From Ruminococcus sp. AF41-9 (GTDB lineage Bacteria > Bacillota > Clostridia > Lachnospirales > Lachnospiraceae), in contig NZ_QUDO01000001.1 of assembly GCF_003477525.1 (NCBI RefSeq), positions 1 to 64,000 of the forward strand: a stretch of 64,000 bases of DNA. Reading direction: 5' to 3'. Each line of letters starts with the position of its first letter. Positions within the stretch are counted from its first letter, which is position 1. A program made the position numbers and the translations under genes. The notes beneath the pieces were generated by a model. It was not told the origin of the DNA. It did no database searches and saw only the letters and a program-made list of their open reading frames with translations. Shown here in pieces: positions 8,700-17,931 of this stretch.

Positions 8700-10700
8700 A
8701 TGCAGCAATTTTTACCGGTAAATAAAAAAGAAATGAAGCAGAGAGGGTGGGAACAGGTAGATTTTGCCTATATCACAGGCGATGCCTACGTGGACCATCC
8801 TTCCTTTGGTACGGCGATCATCAGCAGACTGCTGGAGAGCCGGGGATACAAAGTCGGGATCATCAGCCAGCCGGACTGGAAAAAGAAAGAAAGCATCCAG
8901 GTTTTTGGCGAACCGCGCCTCGGCTTTCTGGTTTCTGCCGGAAATATGGATTCCATGGTCAATCATTACACGGTGTCAAAGAAACACAGACAGAAGGATT
9001 CCTATTCTCCGGGTGGACAGATGGGTCTGCGTCCGGACCGTGCCGTGGTCGTCTACAGCAACCTGATCCGTCAGACCTATAAGAAAACGCCTGTTATTCT
9101 GGGCGGGATCGAGGCGAGCCTCAGACGTCTGGCTCACTACGATTACTGGGATAATAAAGTCAAACACAGTGTTCTGCTGGATTCCGGAGCGGATATGATC
9201 TCTTATGGAATGGGAGAGCACTCCATTCTGGAGATTGCAGAAGCTCTCGACAGCGGGCTTCCGGTGGAGGAACTGACTTATATCGCCGGAACTGTTTTTA
9301 AATGCAAAGATCTGTCCGGAATTTATGATCCGATCATTCTTCCGTCCTATGAGGAAGTAAAAGAAGACAAGAAAGCCTATGCGGACAGTTTTGCCGTACA
9401 GTATCAGAATACAGACCCGTTCAGTGCCAGACCAATGGCAGAATCCTATGGAACCAAAGGCTATATTGTCCAGAATCCGCCGGCACTGCCGCTGACACAG
9501 GAGGAAATGGATGATGTGTATGCCCTTCCTTATACGGAGCGGGTTCATCCGATGTATGAAAAGATGGGAGGAATCCCGGCACTTGAGGAAATTAAATTCA
9601 GCCTGACAAGCAACAGAGGGTGCTTCGGAGGCTGTAATTTTTGCGCTCTGACGTTCCATCAGGGCAGGATCCTTCAGACCAGAAGCCATGAGTCGATCAT
9701 TGAAGAAGCGACCAGAATGACAAAGGATCCTGAATTTAAGGGATATATTCATGATGTAGGAGGACCGACCGCAGATTTCCGTCAGCCATCCTGCCAGAAA
9801 CAGCTTACCAAAGGTGTGTGCAAAAACAGACAGTGCCTGTTTCCGACACCGTGTAAGAATCTTAAAGTGGATCACTCAGACTATGTGGCACTGTTGCGCA
9901 AACTGCGTAAGATCCCGGGGGTAAAGAAAGTCTTTATCCGTTCCGGCGTGCGTTTTGACTATGTGGTGGCAGACCGGGACAAGACTTTTCTTAAAGAACT
10001 GGTAGAGCATCATGTCAGCGGGCAGTTAAGAGTTGCACCGGAACACGTGTCAGACCAGGTGCTCCATTACATGGGAAAACCGGGTCACAGTGTCTATCAG
10101 CAGTTTCTGAAAGAATATGATGCGGCAAACAAAAAGACGGGGAAGCAGCAGTATGCGGTGCCGTATTTCATGTCTTCCCATCCGGGATGTACCATGAAAG
10201 AGGCGGTAAAGCTGGCGGAGTATGTCCGTGACCTTGGATTTACCCCGGAGCAGGTACAGGATTTTTACCCGACACCGTCTACGCTTTCCACCTGTATGTA
10301 CTATACGGGGATTCATCCGCTTACAGGGGAGAAAGTTTATGTGCCGAAGAATCCGCATGAGAAAGCCATCCAGCGAGCCCTCATGCAGTACAAGAATCCT
10401 GCAAACAGGGAACTGGTACTGGAAGGTCTGCGTATGACAGGCAGGATGGATCTGGTAGGCTACGGTCCGAAATGCCTGATCCGCCCGATCCGTGAGAACA
10501 GTAATAACGGTGGCAGCGGCAGAAATGGAAATAACAGCCGAAGTGGAAATGGTAATCGAAATGGAAATAATGGCCAAAACGGAAACAATCGTCGAAGCGG
10601 AGGCGGTGGAAGTAACGGAAACGATAAACGCAATGGAAATCAGAAAAAGAGTACCATCCGCAATACACATAAGAAAAACACCAGAGGAGGACGTAAGTGA
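8700..10700 (+). CDS. YgiQ-family radical SAM protein
   Basis: A 666-residue protein of the YgiQ family (radical SAM, UPF0313), whose biochemical role is unknown. It has the N-terminal B12-binding-like or DUF3362-type regions (DFAYITGDAYVDHPSFG) and the radical SAM cluster motif CFGGCNFC with Cys 308, 312 and 315, which should bind a 4Fe-4S cluster. The core ends near residue 595. The last 65 or so residues are a low-complexity Asn/Gly/Arg tail that is unusually long for the family. It is coupled to the next gene by a GTGA overlap. Confidence 0.92.
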   Translation: MQQFLPVNKKEMKQRGWEQVDFAYITGDAYVDHPSFGTAIISRLLESRGYKVGIISQPDWKKKESIQVFGEPRLGFLVSAGNMDSMVNHYTVSKKHRQKDSYSPGGQMGLRPDRAVVVYSNLIRQTYKKTPVILGGIEASLRRLAHYDYWDNKVKHSVLLDSGADMISYGMGEHSILEIAEALDSGLPVEELTYIAGTVFKCKDLSGIYDPIILPSYEEVKEDKKAYADSFAVQYQNTDPFSARPMAESYGTKGYIVQNPPALPLTQEEMDDVYALPYTERVHPMYEKMGGIPALEEIKFSLTSNRGCFGGCNFCALTFHQGRILQTRSHESIIEEATRMTKDPEFKGYIHDVGGPTADFRQPSCQKQLTKGVCKNRQCLFPTPCKNLKVDHSDYVALLRKLRKIPGVKKVFIRSGVRFDYVVADRDKTFLKELVEHHVSGQLRVAPEHVSDQVLHYMGKPGHSVYQQFLKEYDAANKKTGKQQYAVPYFMSSHPGCTMKEAVKLAEYVRDLGFTPEQVQDFYPTPSTLSTCMYYTGIHPLTGEKVYVPKNPHEKAIQRALMQYKNPANRELVLEGLRMTGRMDLVGYGPKCLIRPIRENSNNGGSGRNGNNSRSGNGNRNGNNGQNGNNRRSGGGGSNGNDKRNGNQKKSTIRNTHKKNTRGGRK

Positions 10701-11311
10701 AAAATAAAAACAAAGTACCGAAAGGTGAATTTGGATATTTCAGAAGTGAGAAAAAACGCCGGCTGATCATCACAGCAATCTTGTTTGCAGTTCCGCTGTT
10801 TATCTTTTTTACATCCTGGATCTACTTTAAAACAAGAATGACCGTCTGGACTGTTGTGTCTGTGGTCGGCTGCCTTCCGGCATGTAAATCTATGGTAAGC
10901 CTGATCATGATCTGGAAATGCAGGCCGCTGGATGAAAAGCTGTATCAGAAGATACATGGACATCAGGGAAAACTTGACATGGCATATGAGATGTACATGA
11001 CATTCTATGAAAAAAGTGCCTACATTGATGCCGTGGCAGTGTGTGGAAATACGGTGGCAGCCTACAGCAGTGATTCGAAGATAGATGCTTCTTTTATGGA
11101 AACAAATGCACAGAAGATCATCCGTAAAAACGGATACAAAGCTACGGTTAAGATTTTTACAGATATCCGTCCGTTTCTGGAGCGTCTGGATTCCATGAAT
11201 GAGCATAAAGAGAGTCTGGAAGAGGGAATTAAATTTACTCCGGATGAGAAATATCCGGATCTTTCCAGAAATGAGCTGATCCGCCAGACGTTTCTGGCAC
11301 TTTGTCTCTAA
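10697..11311 (+). CDS. Conserved membrane-anchored protein of unknown function
   Basis: A 204-residue protein with two adjacent N-terminal transmembrane segments (about residues 22-42 and 48-68) and a cytoplasmic or external alpha/beta domain of about 130 residues. I do not recognise a family. The GTG start overlaps the stop of the YgiQ gene (GTGA) and has AGGAGG upstream, so the two are translationally coupled. A hairpin follows at 11321-11350. Confidence 0.75.
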   Translation: MKNKNKVPKGEFGYFRSEKKRRLIITAILFAVPLFIFFTSWIYFKTRMTVWTVVSVVGCLPACKSMVSLIMIWKCRPLDEKLYQKIHGHQGKLDMAYEMYMTFYEKSAYIDAVAVCGNTVAAYSSDSKIDASFMETNAQKIIRKNGYKATVKIFTDIRPFLERLDSMNEHKESLEEGIKFTPDEKYPDLSRNELIRQTFLALCL

Positions 11312-11320
11312 AATAATCAA

Positions 11321-11350
11321 GTCAGGGGCAAAATACCTTTTGACCCTGAC
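11321..11350 (+). terminator. Intergenic hairpin, weak terminator
   Basis: GTCAGGGGCAAAA pairs with TTTTGACCCTGAC (13 pairs including one G-U, loop of four). It lacks a clean T-run, so it may be a leaky terminator or RNA-stabilising stem. A hairpin with a related core (TGACCCTGA) occurs at 22416-22447. Confidence 0.5.
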
Positions 11351-11392
11351 ATCATCTATATTTTATCAGAAAGAACAGAGAACAAAATAGTT

Positions 11393-12418
11393 ATGAAAGA
11401 ATTTATCATAGAAGAAAACGAAGCGGGACAGCGTTTTGACAAATATCTGGCAAAACTTCTCAAAGAAGCACCAAAGAGCTTTTTTTATAAGATGCTCCGC
11501 AAAAAGAACATCACTCTGAACGGCAAAAAGGCTACAGGAAACGAGAAACTTCTGAAGGGAGACAGTATCCGGCTGTTTCTCAGTGATGAGACGTTTGATA
11601 AATTTGCAGGAAGTGTGCAGGTGGCGAGAGCGTACTGTGATCTGGATATTGTTTATGAGGATGCAGACATTGTTATTGTGAATAAACCGGTGGGGATGCT
11701 TTCACAGCCGGCAGACGACGGGACGCCTTCGTTGGTGGAGTATCTGATCGGGTATCTGCTGAAGAAGGGTGAACTGACGGAGAAACAGTTAAAGACGTTC
11801 AAGCCTTCTGTCTGCAATCGTCTGGATCGCAATACCAGTGGAATGGTCTGTGCGGGAAAAAGTCTGGCAGGGTTACAGTTTCTTTCACGGATTTTCCATG
11901 ACAGAACACTTCACAAGTATTATCTTTGCCTGGTGAAGGGGCGTATTGAGAAGGACAACCATATTAAGGGGTATCTGCATAAGGATAAGAAAACGAATAA
12001 GGTAACGGTAAGCAGGGAGAAGTCTGAGGATTCCATGCCGATCGAGACTGCTTATCATCCGCTTGGCAGCAATGGGAAGATGACCCTTCTGGAGGTGGAA
12101 CTGATCACAGGGCGCACTCACCAGATCCGTGCACACCTGAGCAGTATCGGGCATCCGCTTCTGGGGGACGGCAAGTATGGAGATGCAGAGTTCAACAGAA
12201 AGTATGCGGGTTATGGCGTGAAGCATCAGCTTCTTCATGCATATAAATTAGTAATTCCGGAGACGGACCAGACCTTTGTGGCACAGGTACCGGATCTTTT
12301 TCATAAAGTCATCGTAGAAGAACACCTGGAGGAATGTTATCATGAAAATCTGGAGAGAAGTCTGGGATTATGCAAAGATGATCGTCGTAGTGCTGATCAT
12401 CGTGATGTTTGTAAATAA
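11393..12418 (+). CDS. RluA/RluD-family pseudouridine synthase
   Basis: A 341-residue enzyme converting uridine to pseudouridine in 23S rRNA. The N-terminal S4 RNA-binding domain (residues about 1-75: AGQRFDKYLAKLL, KNITLNGKKA) precedes the catalytic domain with the motif NRLDRNTSG, containing the active-site Asp, and GRTHQIRAHL. The exact target uridine cannot be assigned. Its last 77 bases overlap lepB, a longer overlap than usual; either the C-terminal tail is genuinely extended or its end is altered by a frameshift. Confidence 0.9.
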   Translation: MKEFIIEENEAGQRFDKYLAKLLKEAPKSFFYKMLRKKNITLNGKKATGNEKLLKGDSIRLFLSDETFDKFAGSVQVARAYCDLDIVYEDADIVIVNKPVGMLSQPADDGTPSLVEYLIGYLLKKGELTEKQLKTFKPSVCNRLDRNTSGMVCAGKSLAGLQFLSRIFHDRTLHKYYLCLVKGRIEKDNHIKGYLHKDKKTNKVTVSREKSEDSMPIETAYHPLGSNGKMTLLEVELITGRTHQIRAHLSSIGHPLLGDGKYGDAEFNRKYAGYGVKHQLLHAYKLVIPETDQTFVAQVPDLFHKVIVEEHLEECYHENLERSLGLCKDDRRSADHRDVCK

Positions 12419-12899
12419 TGTAGTGCTGATCAATGCGAAGATTCCGTCAGAATCTATGGAGAAGACCATTATGACGGGGGACCGTATCTTTGGGTTCCGT
12501 CTGGCGTATGGGCTGAATATCAGTCTGTTTGGACATGAGATTTCGAAGAAGGTGAAAGATCCGGAGCGTTTTGATATTATTATTTTTAAGTATCCGGATG
12601 ATGAGAAACAGCTTTTTATCAAGAGACTGATCGGATTGCCGGGAGAGAAGGTCCAGATCACGGATGGTAAGGTTTATATTAATGATTCGGAAGTTCCGCT
12701 GGATGACAGTTTTGTGGCGGAGACACCGCTGGGAGATTTCGGACCTTATGAGGTGCCGGAGAACTGTTATTTTATGCTGGGGGATAACCGGAATCATTCT
12801 AAGGATTCGAGGTACTGGAAGAATAGTTTCGTGACGTTTGATGAGATTGTCGGGAAAGCGATGATCCGGTATTATCCGTCTGTGAAGCTGCTGGGGTGA
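12342..12899 (+). CDS. lepB: Signal peptidase I
   Basis: A 185-residue membrane protease that removes signal peptides from exported proteins. One N-terminal transmembrane helix (about residues 10-31) is followed by the catalytic Ser-38 in IPSESM, the general base Lys-94 in FIKRLIGLPGE and the box E motif GDNRNHSKDSR. The start has GGAGG upstream and lies inside the end of the pseudouridine synthase gene. The window encodes several exported proteins it could process. Confidence 0.93.
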   Translation: MKIWREVWDYAKMIVVVLIIVMFVNNVVLINAKIPSESMEKTIMTGDRIFGFRLAYGLNISLFGHEISKKVKDPERFDIIIFKYPDDEKQLFIKRLIGLPGEKVQITDGKVYINDSEVPLDDSFVAETPLGDFGPYEVPENCYFMLGDNRNHSKDSRYWKNSFVTFDEIVGKAMIRYYPSVKLLG

Positions 12900-13046
12900 C
12901 TGTGGGAAGCTTGCATATTGAAGCCTGAAGAGGCTGGAAACACGCGACTTCAGTTGTGTGAAGATAAAGTTTTTAATTTACAAGTTTGTTTTTGGTGGAA
13001 ACGGAAAGCCGGGCAGCGAAAGAGAAGAAGGATGGAGTAAATTACA

Positions 13047-13586
13047 GTGGCAACATGGAACAGCAGAGGTTTGCGTGGTTCTACTCTGGAGGAACTGGTA
13101 AACAGGACGAATGAACAATACAGGGAGAAGGGGCTGGCTCTCATCCAGAAAATTCCGACCCCGATCACTCCGGTCCGCATGGATAAGGAGAACAGGCATA
13201 TTACTCTGGCTTATTTTGAGCAGAGAAGTACCGTAGATTACATCGGAGCAGTGCAGGGGATTCCTGTCTGCTTCGATGCCAAAGAATGCTGCACCGACAC
13301 TTTTCCTCTGGCAAATATCCATTCTCATCAGGTGGAATTTATGGAAGCCTTTGAGAAACAGGGGGGTGTGGCTTTTTTTCTTATTTTTTTCAGTCATGAG
13401 AATCTGTTTTATTATCTTACTCTGAGAGAACTTCTGGGGTTCTGGAAGAGGATGGAGGATGGAGGGCGTAAGAGTTTCCGGAGGGAGGAGCTTGCGCAGG
13501 AGTTTTATCTGGATAAGAAGGGGGGCGGCGTGCTGGTGCCTTATCTTGAGGGGATTCAGAGGGACCTGGATCGGAGGGATGAGTGA
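13047..13586 (+). CDS. recU: Holliday junction resolvase RecU
   Basis: A 179-residue protein of the Firmicute RecU family, which resolves Holliday junctions in recombination and chromosome segregation. The N-terminal RGSTLEELVNRTNEQYREKG, the PTPI motif and the nuclease core TVDYIGAVQGIPVCFDAKEC, with the catalytic D-x-n-(D/E)xK pattern, are visible. The GTG start at 13047 follows GATGGAG at a proper distance. It lies between lepB and the his operon promoter. Confidence 0.88.
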   Translation: MATWNSRGLRGSTLEELVNRTNEQYREKGLALIQKIPTPITPVRMDKENRHITLAYFEQRSTVDYIGAVQGIPVCFDAKECCTDTFPLANIHSHQVEFMEAFEKQGGVAFFLIFFSHENLFYYLTLRELLGFWKRMEDGGRKSFRREELAQEFYLDKKGGGVLVPYLEGIQRDLDRRDE

Positions 13587-13620
13587 GAGCGAAAGGGACG
13601 CATGTTTACAGGATTAGGGA

Positions 13621-13649
13621 TTGACAATTTCAGAAAAACATTTTATAAT
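13621..13649 (+). promoter_or_regulatory. Consensus sigma-A promoter of the his operon
   Basis: TTGACA at 13621-13626, a 17-base spacer and TATAAT at 13644-13649. It is the only strong promoter seen ahead of hisZ. Confidence 0.85.
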
Positions 13650-13663
13650 TTTATCTAGTTTCA

Positions 13664-13694
13664 TATCAACTTGATAATTTGGTAACACGTTACC
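13664..13694 (+). promoter_or_regulatory. Two palindromes in the his leader, candidate operator
   Basis: TATCAACTTGATA at 13664-13676 is a perfect odd palindrome and GGTAACACGTTACC at 13681-13694 is a near-perfect one. Both lie just downstream of the predicted transcription start. No T-box specifier structure fits in the short leader, so repression by a DNA-binding protein is more likely. TrpR-like HisR/YerC repressors have been proposed for his genes in Firmicutes; the link is inference. Confidence 0.5.
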
Positions 13695-13735
13695 GTAGTA
13701 AAGTGAAGCAAGAACACATGAGGAGGAGCCACAAC

Positions 13736-14851
13736 ATGCAGCGTATTTTTCATACACCAGAAGGTGTAAGAGACATTTACAATGGCGAATGCAGCCAGAA
13801 AAGGAAGGTACAGGAGAAAATCCATCGTGTCTTTCATCGTTATGGCTATGAAGATATAGAGACCCCGACATTTGAATATTTTGAAGTTTTCAGCCGTGAG
13901 GTAGGAACGATTCCTTCTAAGGAATTATACAAGTTCTTTGACAGAGAGGGAAATACTCTGGTGCTCAGACCGGATTTTACGCCGTCAGTTTCCAGGGCGT
14001 GTGCGACTTATTTTTCACCGGATAAGGAACCGGTGAGCCTGTGCTATACAGGTAATACATTTATTAACAATTCCAGTTACAGAGGCCGTCTGAAAGAGAC
14101 GACACAGATGGGCGTGGAGCGTATCGGGGATGAATCTGCGGATGCGGATGCAGAGCTTCTGGCGATGACCGTGGAGTGTCTGCTGGCAGCAGGTCTGACG
14201 GAGTTTCAGGTCAGTGTCGGACAGGTGGATTATTTTAAATCTCTTTTAAAGGAAGCGGAGCTTGGCGCAGAGGCGGAAGAGCGTCTTCGTACTCTGATCT
14301 CCCAGAAGAATTCTTTCGGTGTGGAGGAATTTGTGGCAGAGCAGAAGATCAAGGACAGTATGGTGAAGGCATTTGTGGAGATTCCGCAGATGTTTGGTTC
14401 TGAGGAAGTTCTGAAGAAAGCGAGAAGCCTTACCAACAATGCGTGTGCGCTGGAGGCGGTTGCCAGACTGGAAGAGATTTATGAGATCATGAAGACTTAT
14501 GGATATGAGAAGTATATTTCTTTTGATTTCGGTATGCTCAGTAAGTATCAGTATTATACGGGAATTATTTTCCAGGCGTATACTTATGGAACCGGGGAGC
14601 CGATGATCAAGGGTGGCCGTTATAATGGTCTGATGAAGCATTTTGGCAAGCCGGCAGCATCTATTGGTTTTGCCATTGAAGTGGATAACCTTCTTCTTGC
14701 TCTTTCCAGCCAGAAACTGATTTCTGAGAAGGAAGAGAAGCCGGAAGTGATCGAATATGAGCCGCAGAACCGTGCAGAAGCGATCAGAGAAGCACAGAAG
14801 CTTCGCGCAGAAGGTCATAATGTGGCGTTACGTTTGAAGAAGGAGGATTAA
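13736..14851 (+). CDS. hisZ: ATP phosphoribosyltransferase regulatory subunit HisZ
   Basis: A 371-residue paralogue of histidyl-tRNA synthetase that activates and gives histidine sensitivity to the short form of HisG. The N-terminus matches class II synthetase-like HisZ (HTPEGVRDIYNGEC), with motif 2-like LRPDFTPSVSRACA. It lacks the anticodon-binding domain. The ATG at 13736 with GAGGAGGAG upstream is preferred to an upstream in-frame codon at 13679. It is the first gene of the operon and is followed by short hisG after six bases. Confidence 0.92.
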   Translation: MQRIFHTPEGVRDIYNGECSQKRKVQEKIHRVFHRYGYEDIETPTFEYFEVFSREVGTIPSKELYKFFDREGNTLVLRPDFTPSVSRACATYFSPDKEPVSLCYTGNTFINNSSYRGRLKETTQMGVERIGDESADADAELLAMTVECLLAAGLTEFQVSVGQVDYFKSLLKEAELGAEAEERLRTLISQKNSFGVEEFVAEQKIKDSMVKAFVEIPQMFGSEEVLKKARSLTNNACALEAVARLEEIYEIMKTYGYEKYISFDFGMLSKYQYYTGIIFQAYTYGTGEPMIKGGRYNGLMKHFGKPAASIGFAIEVDNLLLALSSQKLISEKEEKPEVIEYEPQNRAEAIREAQKLRAEGHNVALRLKKED

Positions 14852-14857
14852 GTAATC

Positions 14858-15505
14858 ATGAGATACCTGACAGTTGCCCTGACGAAAGGCAGACTTGCCA
14901 ATAAAACAATGGAAATGTTTGAGAAAGCAGGGATTACCTGTGAAGAGATGAAGGATAAGGACTCCCGTAAACTGATTTTTGTCAATGAAGACCTGAAGAT
15001 GAAGTTTTTCCTTGCAAAAGGTCCGGATGTTCCGACTTATGTGGAGTATGGAGCAGCGGATATCGGAATCGTGGGTAAGGATACGCTCCTGGAGGAAGGC
15101 CGTAAACTTTATGAGGTGATGGACCTTGGTTTTGGAAAGTGCAAGATGTGTGTGTGCGGACCGGAGAGTGCGAGAGAAGTGCTTGAGAATAATCAGTTAA
15201 TCCGTGTGGCGACCAAATATCCGAATATTGCGAAGGATTATTTCTTTAACAGAAAGCATCAGACTGTGGATTTGATCAAACTGAATGGTTCAATTGAGCT
15301 GGCACCGATCGTCGGGCTGGCTGAAGTGATCGTGGATATCGTGGAGACAGGAAGTACTCTGAAAGAGAATGGCCTGAAGGTACTGGAAGAGGTTTGCCCG
15401 CTGTCTGCCAGAATGGTTGTCAACCAGGTAAGCATGAAGATGGAGAATGAGAGAATTCGCAAACTCATTGAAGACTTAAGAAGAGTTCTGCAGGAGGAGA
15501 AGTAA
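14858..15505 (+). CDS. hisG: ATP phosphoribosyltransferase, short form
   Basis: A 215-residue catalytic subunit for the first step of histidine synthesis (ATP plus PRPP). It begins [15 protein letters not shown] and contains the PRPP-binding segment [18 protein letters not shown] ([15 protein letters not shown]). It lacks the C-terminal regulatory domain of long HisG, consistent with the upstream HisZ. It is separated from hisD by one base. Confidence 0.95.
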   Translation: MRYLTVALTKGRLANKTMEMFEKAGITCEEMKDKDSRKLIFVNEDLKMKFFLAKGPDVPTYVEYGAADIGIVGKDTLLEEGRKLYEVMDLGFGKCKMCVCGPESAREVLENNQLIRVATKYPNIAKDYFFNRKHQTVDLIKLNGSIELAPIVGLAEVIVDIVETGSTLKENGLKVLEEVCPLSARMVVNQVSMKMENERIRKLIEDLRRVLQEEK

Positions 15506-15506
15506 G

Positions 15507-16808
15507 ATGCGTACAGTAAAATTAACAAAAGAATCAACAAAAGATATTCTGGAAAATCTGCTGAAAAGAAGCCCGAATAATTATGGAAAGTTTGAGTCCG
15601 CAGTTGCACAGATTCTGGATAAGGTGAAAAAGGACGGGGATGAAGCTCTTTTTGCCTATACGAAGGAGTTTGACAAGGCAGAGGTGACAAAAGAGACGAT
15701 TCGTGTCACAGAGGCGGAGATCGAGGAGGCGTATGCACAGATCGATCCTGCACTTCTGGGTGTTATCCGTAAGGCACTGGTGAATATCCGTAAATATCAT
15801 GAGAAACAGATTCAGAACAGCTGGTTTACCAGTGAGACAAACGGAACTATGCTTGGTCAGAAAGTGACTCCGTTAAACCGTGTCGGTGTTTATGTACCGG
15901 GTGGAAAGGCTGTTTATCCGTCTTCTGTACTGATGAATATTGTGCCTGCAAAGGTAGCAGGGGTACCGCACATTGTCATGACAACTCCTCCTGGAAAAGA
16001 TGGAAAAATCTGTGCTTCTACTCTGGTAGCTGCGAAGGAAGCCGGTGCAGATGAGATTTATAAGGTCGGCGGTGCGCAGGCGATCGGTGCGCTGGCATTT
16101 GGCACAGCGAGTATTCCGAAGGTAGACAAGATCGTTGGTCCTGGAAATATTTTTGTTGCTCTTGCAAAGAAGGCTGTTTATGGTTATGTAAGTATTGACT
16201 CTATCGCAGGCCCGAGTGAGATTCTTGTTCTGGCAGATGAGACTGCAAATCCGCATTTTGTGGCAGCAGACCTTCTGTCCCAGGCAGAACATGATGAGCT
16301 GGCGTGTGCAATCCTGATCACAACAAGCGAGGAGTTTGCAGCCAAGGTAGATGAAGAAGTGAAGGGATTTGTGGAGGTTCTTTCCAGAAAAGAGATCATT
16401 CAGAAATCTCTGGATAACTTCGGATATATCCTGATTGCAGAAGATATGGATGAGGCAATTGAAGCTGCCAATGAGATCGCTCCGGAACATATGGAGATTG
16501 TGACGGCAAATCCGTTCGAGGATATGATGAAGGTGAAGAACGCAGGCGCGATCTTTATCGGAGAATACAGTTCTGAGCCTCTGGGAGATTATTTTGCAGG
16601 TCCGAACCATGTGCTTCCGACCAATGGAACCGCGAAATTCTTCTCCGCACTTTCTGTAGATGATTTCATTAAGAAATCCAGCATTGTCTATTATTCAAAG
16701 GCAGCACTGCGTGATATCCATAAAGATATTATTCAGTTCGCAACTTCTGAACAGCTTACTGCACATGCAAATTCCATTGCAGTCCGCTTCGAGGATGAGG
16801 ATAAATAA
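15507..16808 (+). CDS. hisD: Histidinol dehydrogenase
   Basis: A 433-residue zinc enzyme that oxidises histidinol to histidine in the last two steps of the pathway with NAD+. Seen are GVYVPGGKAVYPSSVLMN, the metal-site region with AGPSEILVLADE, LLSQAEHDE and the C-terminal GPNHVLPT motif. Length is typical. It is tightly packed between hisG and hisB. Confidence 0.96.
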   Translation: MRTVKLTKESTKDILENLLKRSPNNYGKFESAVAQILDKVKKDGDEALFAYTKEFDKAEVTKETIRVTEAEIEEAYAQIDPALLGVIRKALVNIRKYHEKQIQNSWFTSETNGTMLGQKVTPLNRVGVYVPGGKAVYPSSVLMNIVPAKVAGVPHIVMTTPPGKDGKICASTLVAAKEAGADEIYKVGGAQAIGALAFGTASIPKVDKIVGPGNIFVALAKKAVYGYVSIDSIAGPSEILVLADETANPHFVAADLLSQAEHDELACAILITTSEEFAAKVDEEVKGFVEVLSRKEIIQKSLDNFGYILIAEDMDEAIEAANEIAPEHMEIVTANPFEDMMKVKNAGAIFIGEYSSEPLGDYFAGPNHVLPTNGTAKFFSALSVDDFIKKSSIVYYSKAALRDIHKDIIQFATSEQLTAHANSIAVRFEDEDK

Positions 16809-16830
16809 GAAGAACAGAGAGGACTTAATT

Positions 16831-17421
16831 ATGGCACGAGAAGCTTCAGTAGAAAGAAATACAAAGGAAACGGAAATTAAACTGAAGATTAATCTGGACG
16901 GGACCGGATATTCTGACATTGAGACAGATGTGGGATTTTTTGACCATATGCTGGATGGATTTACCCGTCATGGGCTGTTTGACCTGTCCGTGAGAGTTCA
17001 CGGGGATCTTCATGTGGATGATCATCATACGATCGAGGATACGGGAATTGTGCTGGGAACGGCTTTGAAGGAAGCGATTGGAGACAAGAAGGGAATTAAG
17101 CGTTATGGAAGCTGTATTCTTCCGATGGATGAATCTCTGGTACTCTGTGCCGTTGATCTGTCCGGAAGACCGTATTTTGCCTGGGATGCAGAGTTTACCA
17201 CAGATAAGATCGGTGATATGTCCACAGAGATGGTGAAAGAATTTTTCTATGCGATTTCCTATTCCTGTGGAATGAATTTACATATTAAAGTGTTAAGCGG
17301 CGGAAATAATCATCATGTGGCAGAAGCGATGTTTAAGAGTTTTGCCAAGGCATTGGATGCAGCTACATCCTATGATCCGAGAATTACGGACGTTCTGTCC
17401 ACGAAGGGCAGTCTTGCATAG
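16831..17421 (+). CDS. hisB: Imidazoleglycerol-phosphate dehydratase
   Basis: A 196-residue monofunctional dehydratase for the sixth step of histidine synthesis. Characteristic manganese-binding motifs are VDDHHTIED and HHVAEAMFKSFAKAL. The ATG at 16831 gives the family N-terminus; a longer in-frame start at 16660 lies inside hisD and is rejected. A hairpin follows at 17457-17516 before hisI. Confidence 0.95.
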   Translation: MAREASVERNTKETEIKLKINLDGTGYSDIETDVGFFDHMLDGFTRHGLFDLSVRVHGDLHVDDHHTIEDTGIVLGTALKEAIGDKKGIKRYGSCILPMDESLVLCAVDLSGRPYFAWDAEFTTDKIGDMSTEMVKEFFYAISYSCGMNLHIKVLSGGNNHHVAEAMFKSFAKALDAATSYDPRITDVLSTKGSLA

Positions 17422-17456
17422 CCGGATCTCTGTCTGATAAAAGTATAGTTAATAAT

Positions 17457-17516
17457 AAAAGATGTTCCCGGAATGGCAGGAATAAAAAAATCTGTCAGAC
17501 CTGCGGAACATCTTTT
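17457..17516 (+). terminator. Hairpin between hisB and hisI
   Basis: AAAAGATGTTCC (17457-17468) pairs perfectly with GGAACATCTTTT (17505-17516), and an inner GCAGG/CCTGC helix can extend it. It is followed by repeated GAATATCTTTTG-like AT-rich stretches to about 17560. The T-run is short, so it may be a partial terminator that lowers hisI expression or an mRNA-processing stem. Confidence 0.55.
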
Positions 17517-17583
17517 GAGATATAGAATATCTTTTGGAATATGGAATATCTTTTGAGATATATGAGAAAAGGAGAAGGATGAT

Positions 17584-17931
17584 ATGGAAAACACAGCAAA
17601 ATTAAAATGCAGCATTGCATGGTCTGATTTTAAATTAAACAGCGATGGAATGGTTCCTGTGATCGCTCAGGATTATCAGACAAATGAAGTCCTGATGCTG
17701 GCATATATGAATGAAGAGGCTTTTAATACGACACTTGAAACAGGAAAAATGACTTACTGGAGCAGAAGCCGTAATGAACTCTGGACAAAGGGTCTGACCT
17801 CCGGGCACCTGCAGTTTGTGAAATCACTGACACTGGACTGTGACAATGATACAATCCTTGCAAAGGTGGAGCAGATCGGGGCAGCCTGCCATACAGGCAG
17901 CAGAACCTGCTTTTTTAACCGAATCAAGTAA
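17584..17931 (+). CDS. hisI: Phosphoribosyl-AMP cyclohydrolase
   Basis: A 115-residue monofunctional HisI that opens the purine ring of PR-AMP. Seen are YMNEEAFNTTL, YWSRSRNELWTKG and the metal-binding CHTGSRTCFF. The HisE pyrophosphohydrolase half is absent. The stop codon and the last four codons (N-R-I-K) lie inside a dispersed repeat (17912-18075), so the C-terminus was probably set by that element. hisA, hisC, hisE, hisF and hisH are not in the window. Confidence 0.93.
   Translation: MENTAKLKCSIAWSDFKLNSDGMVPVIAQDYQTNEVLMLAYMNEEAFNTTLETGKMTYWSRSRNELWTKGLTSGHLQFVKSLTLDCDNDTILAKVEQIGAACHTGSRTCFFNRIK

Noticed and set aside
13586..13736. T-box leader for the his operon
   Set aside because: The leader after the promoter is under 90 bases and lacks the T-box sequence (TGGNACCGCG) and a terminator.
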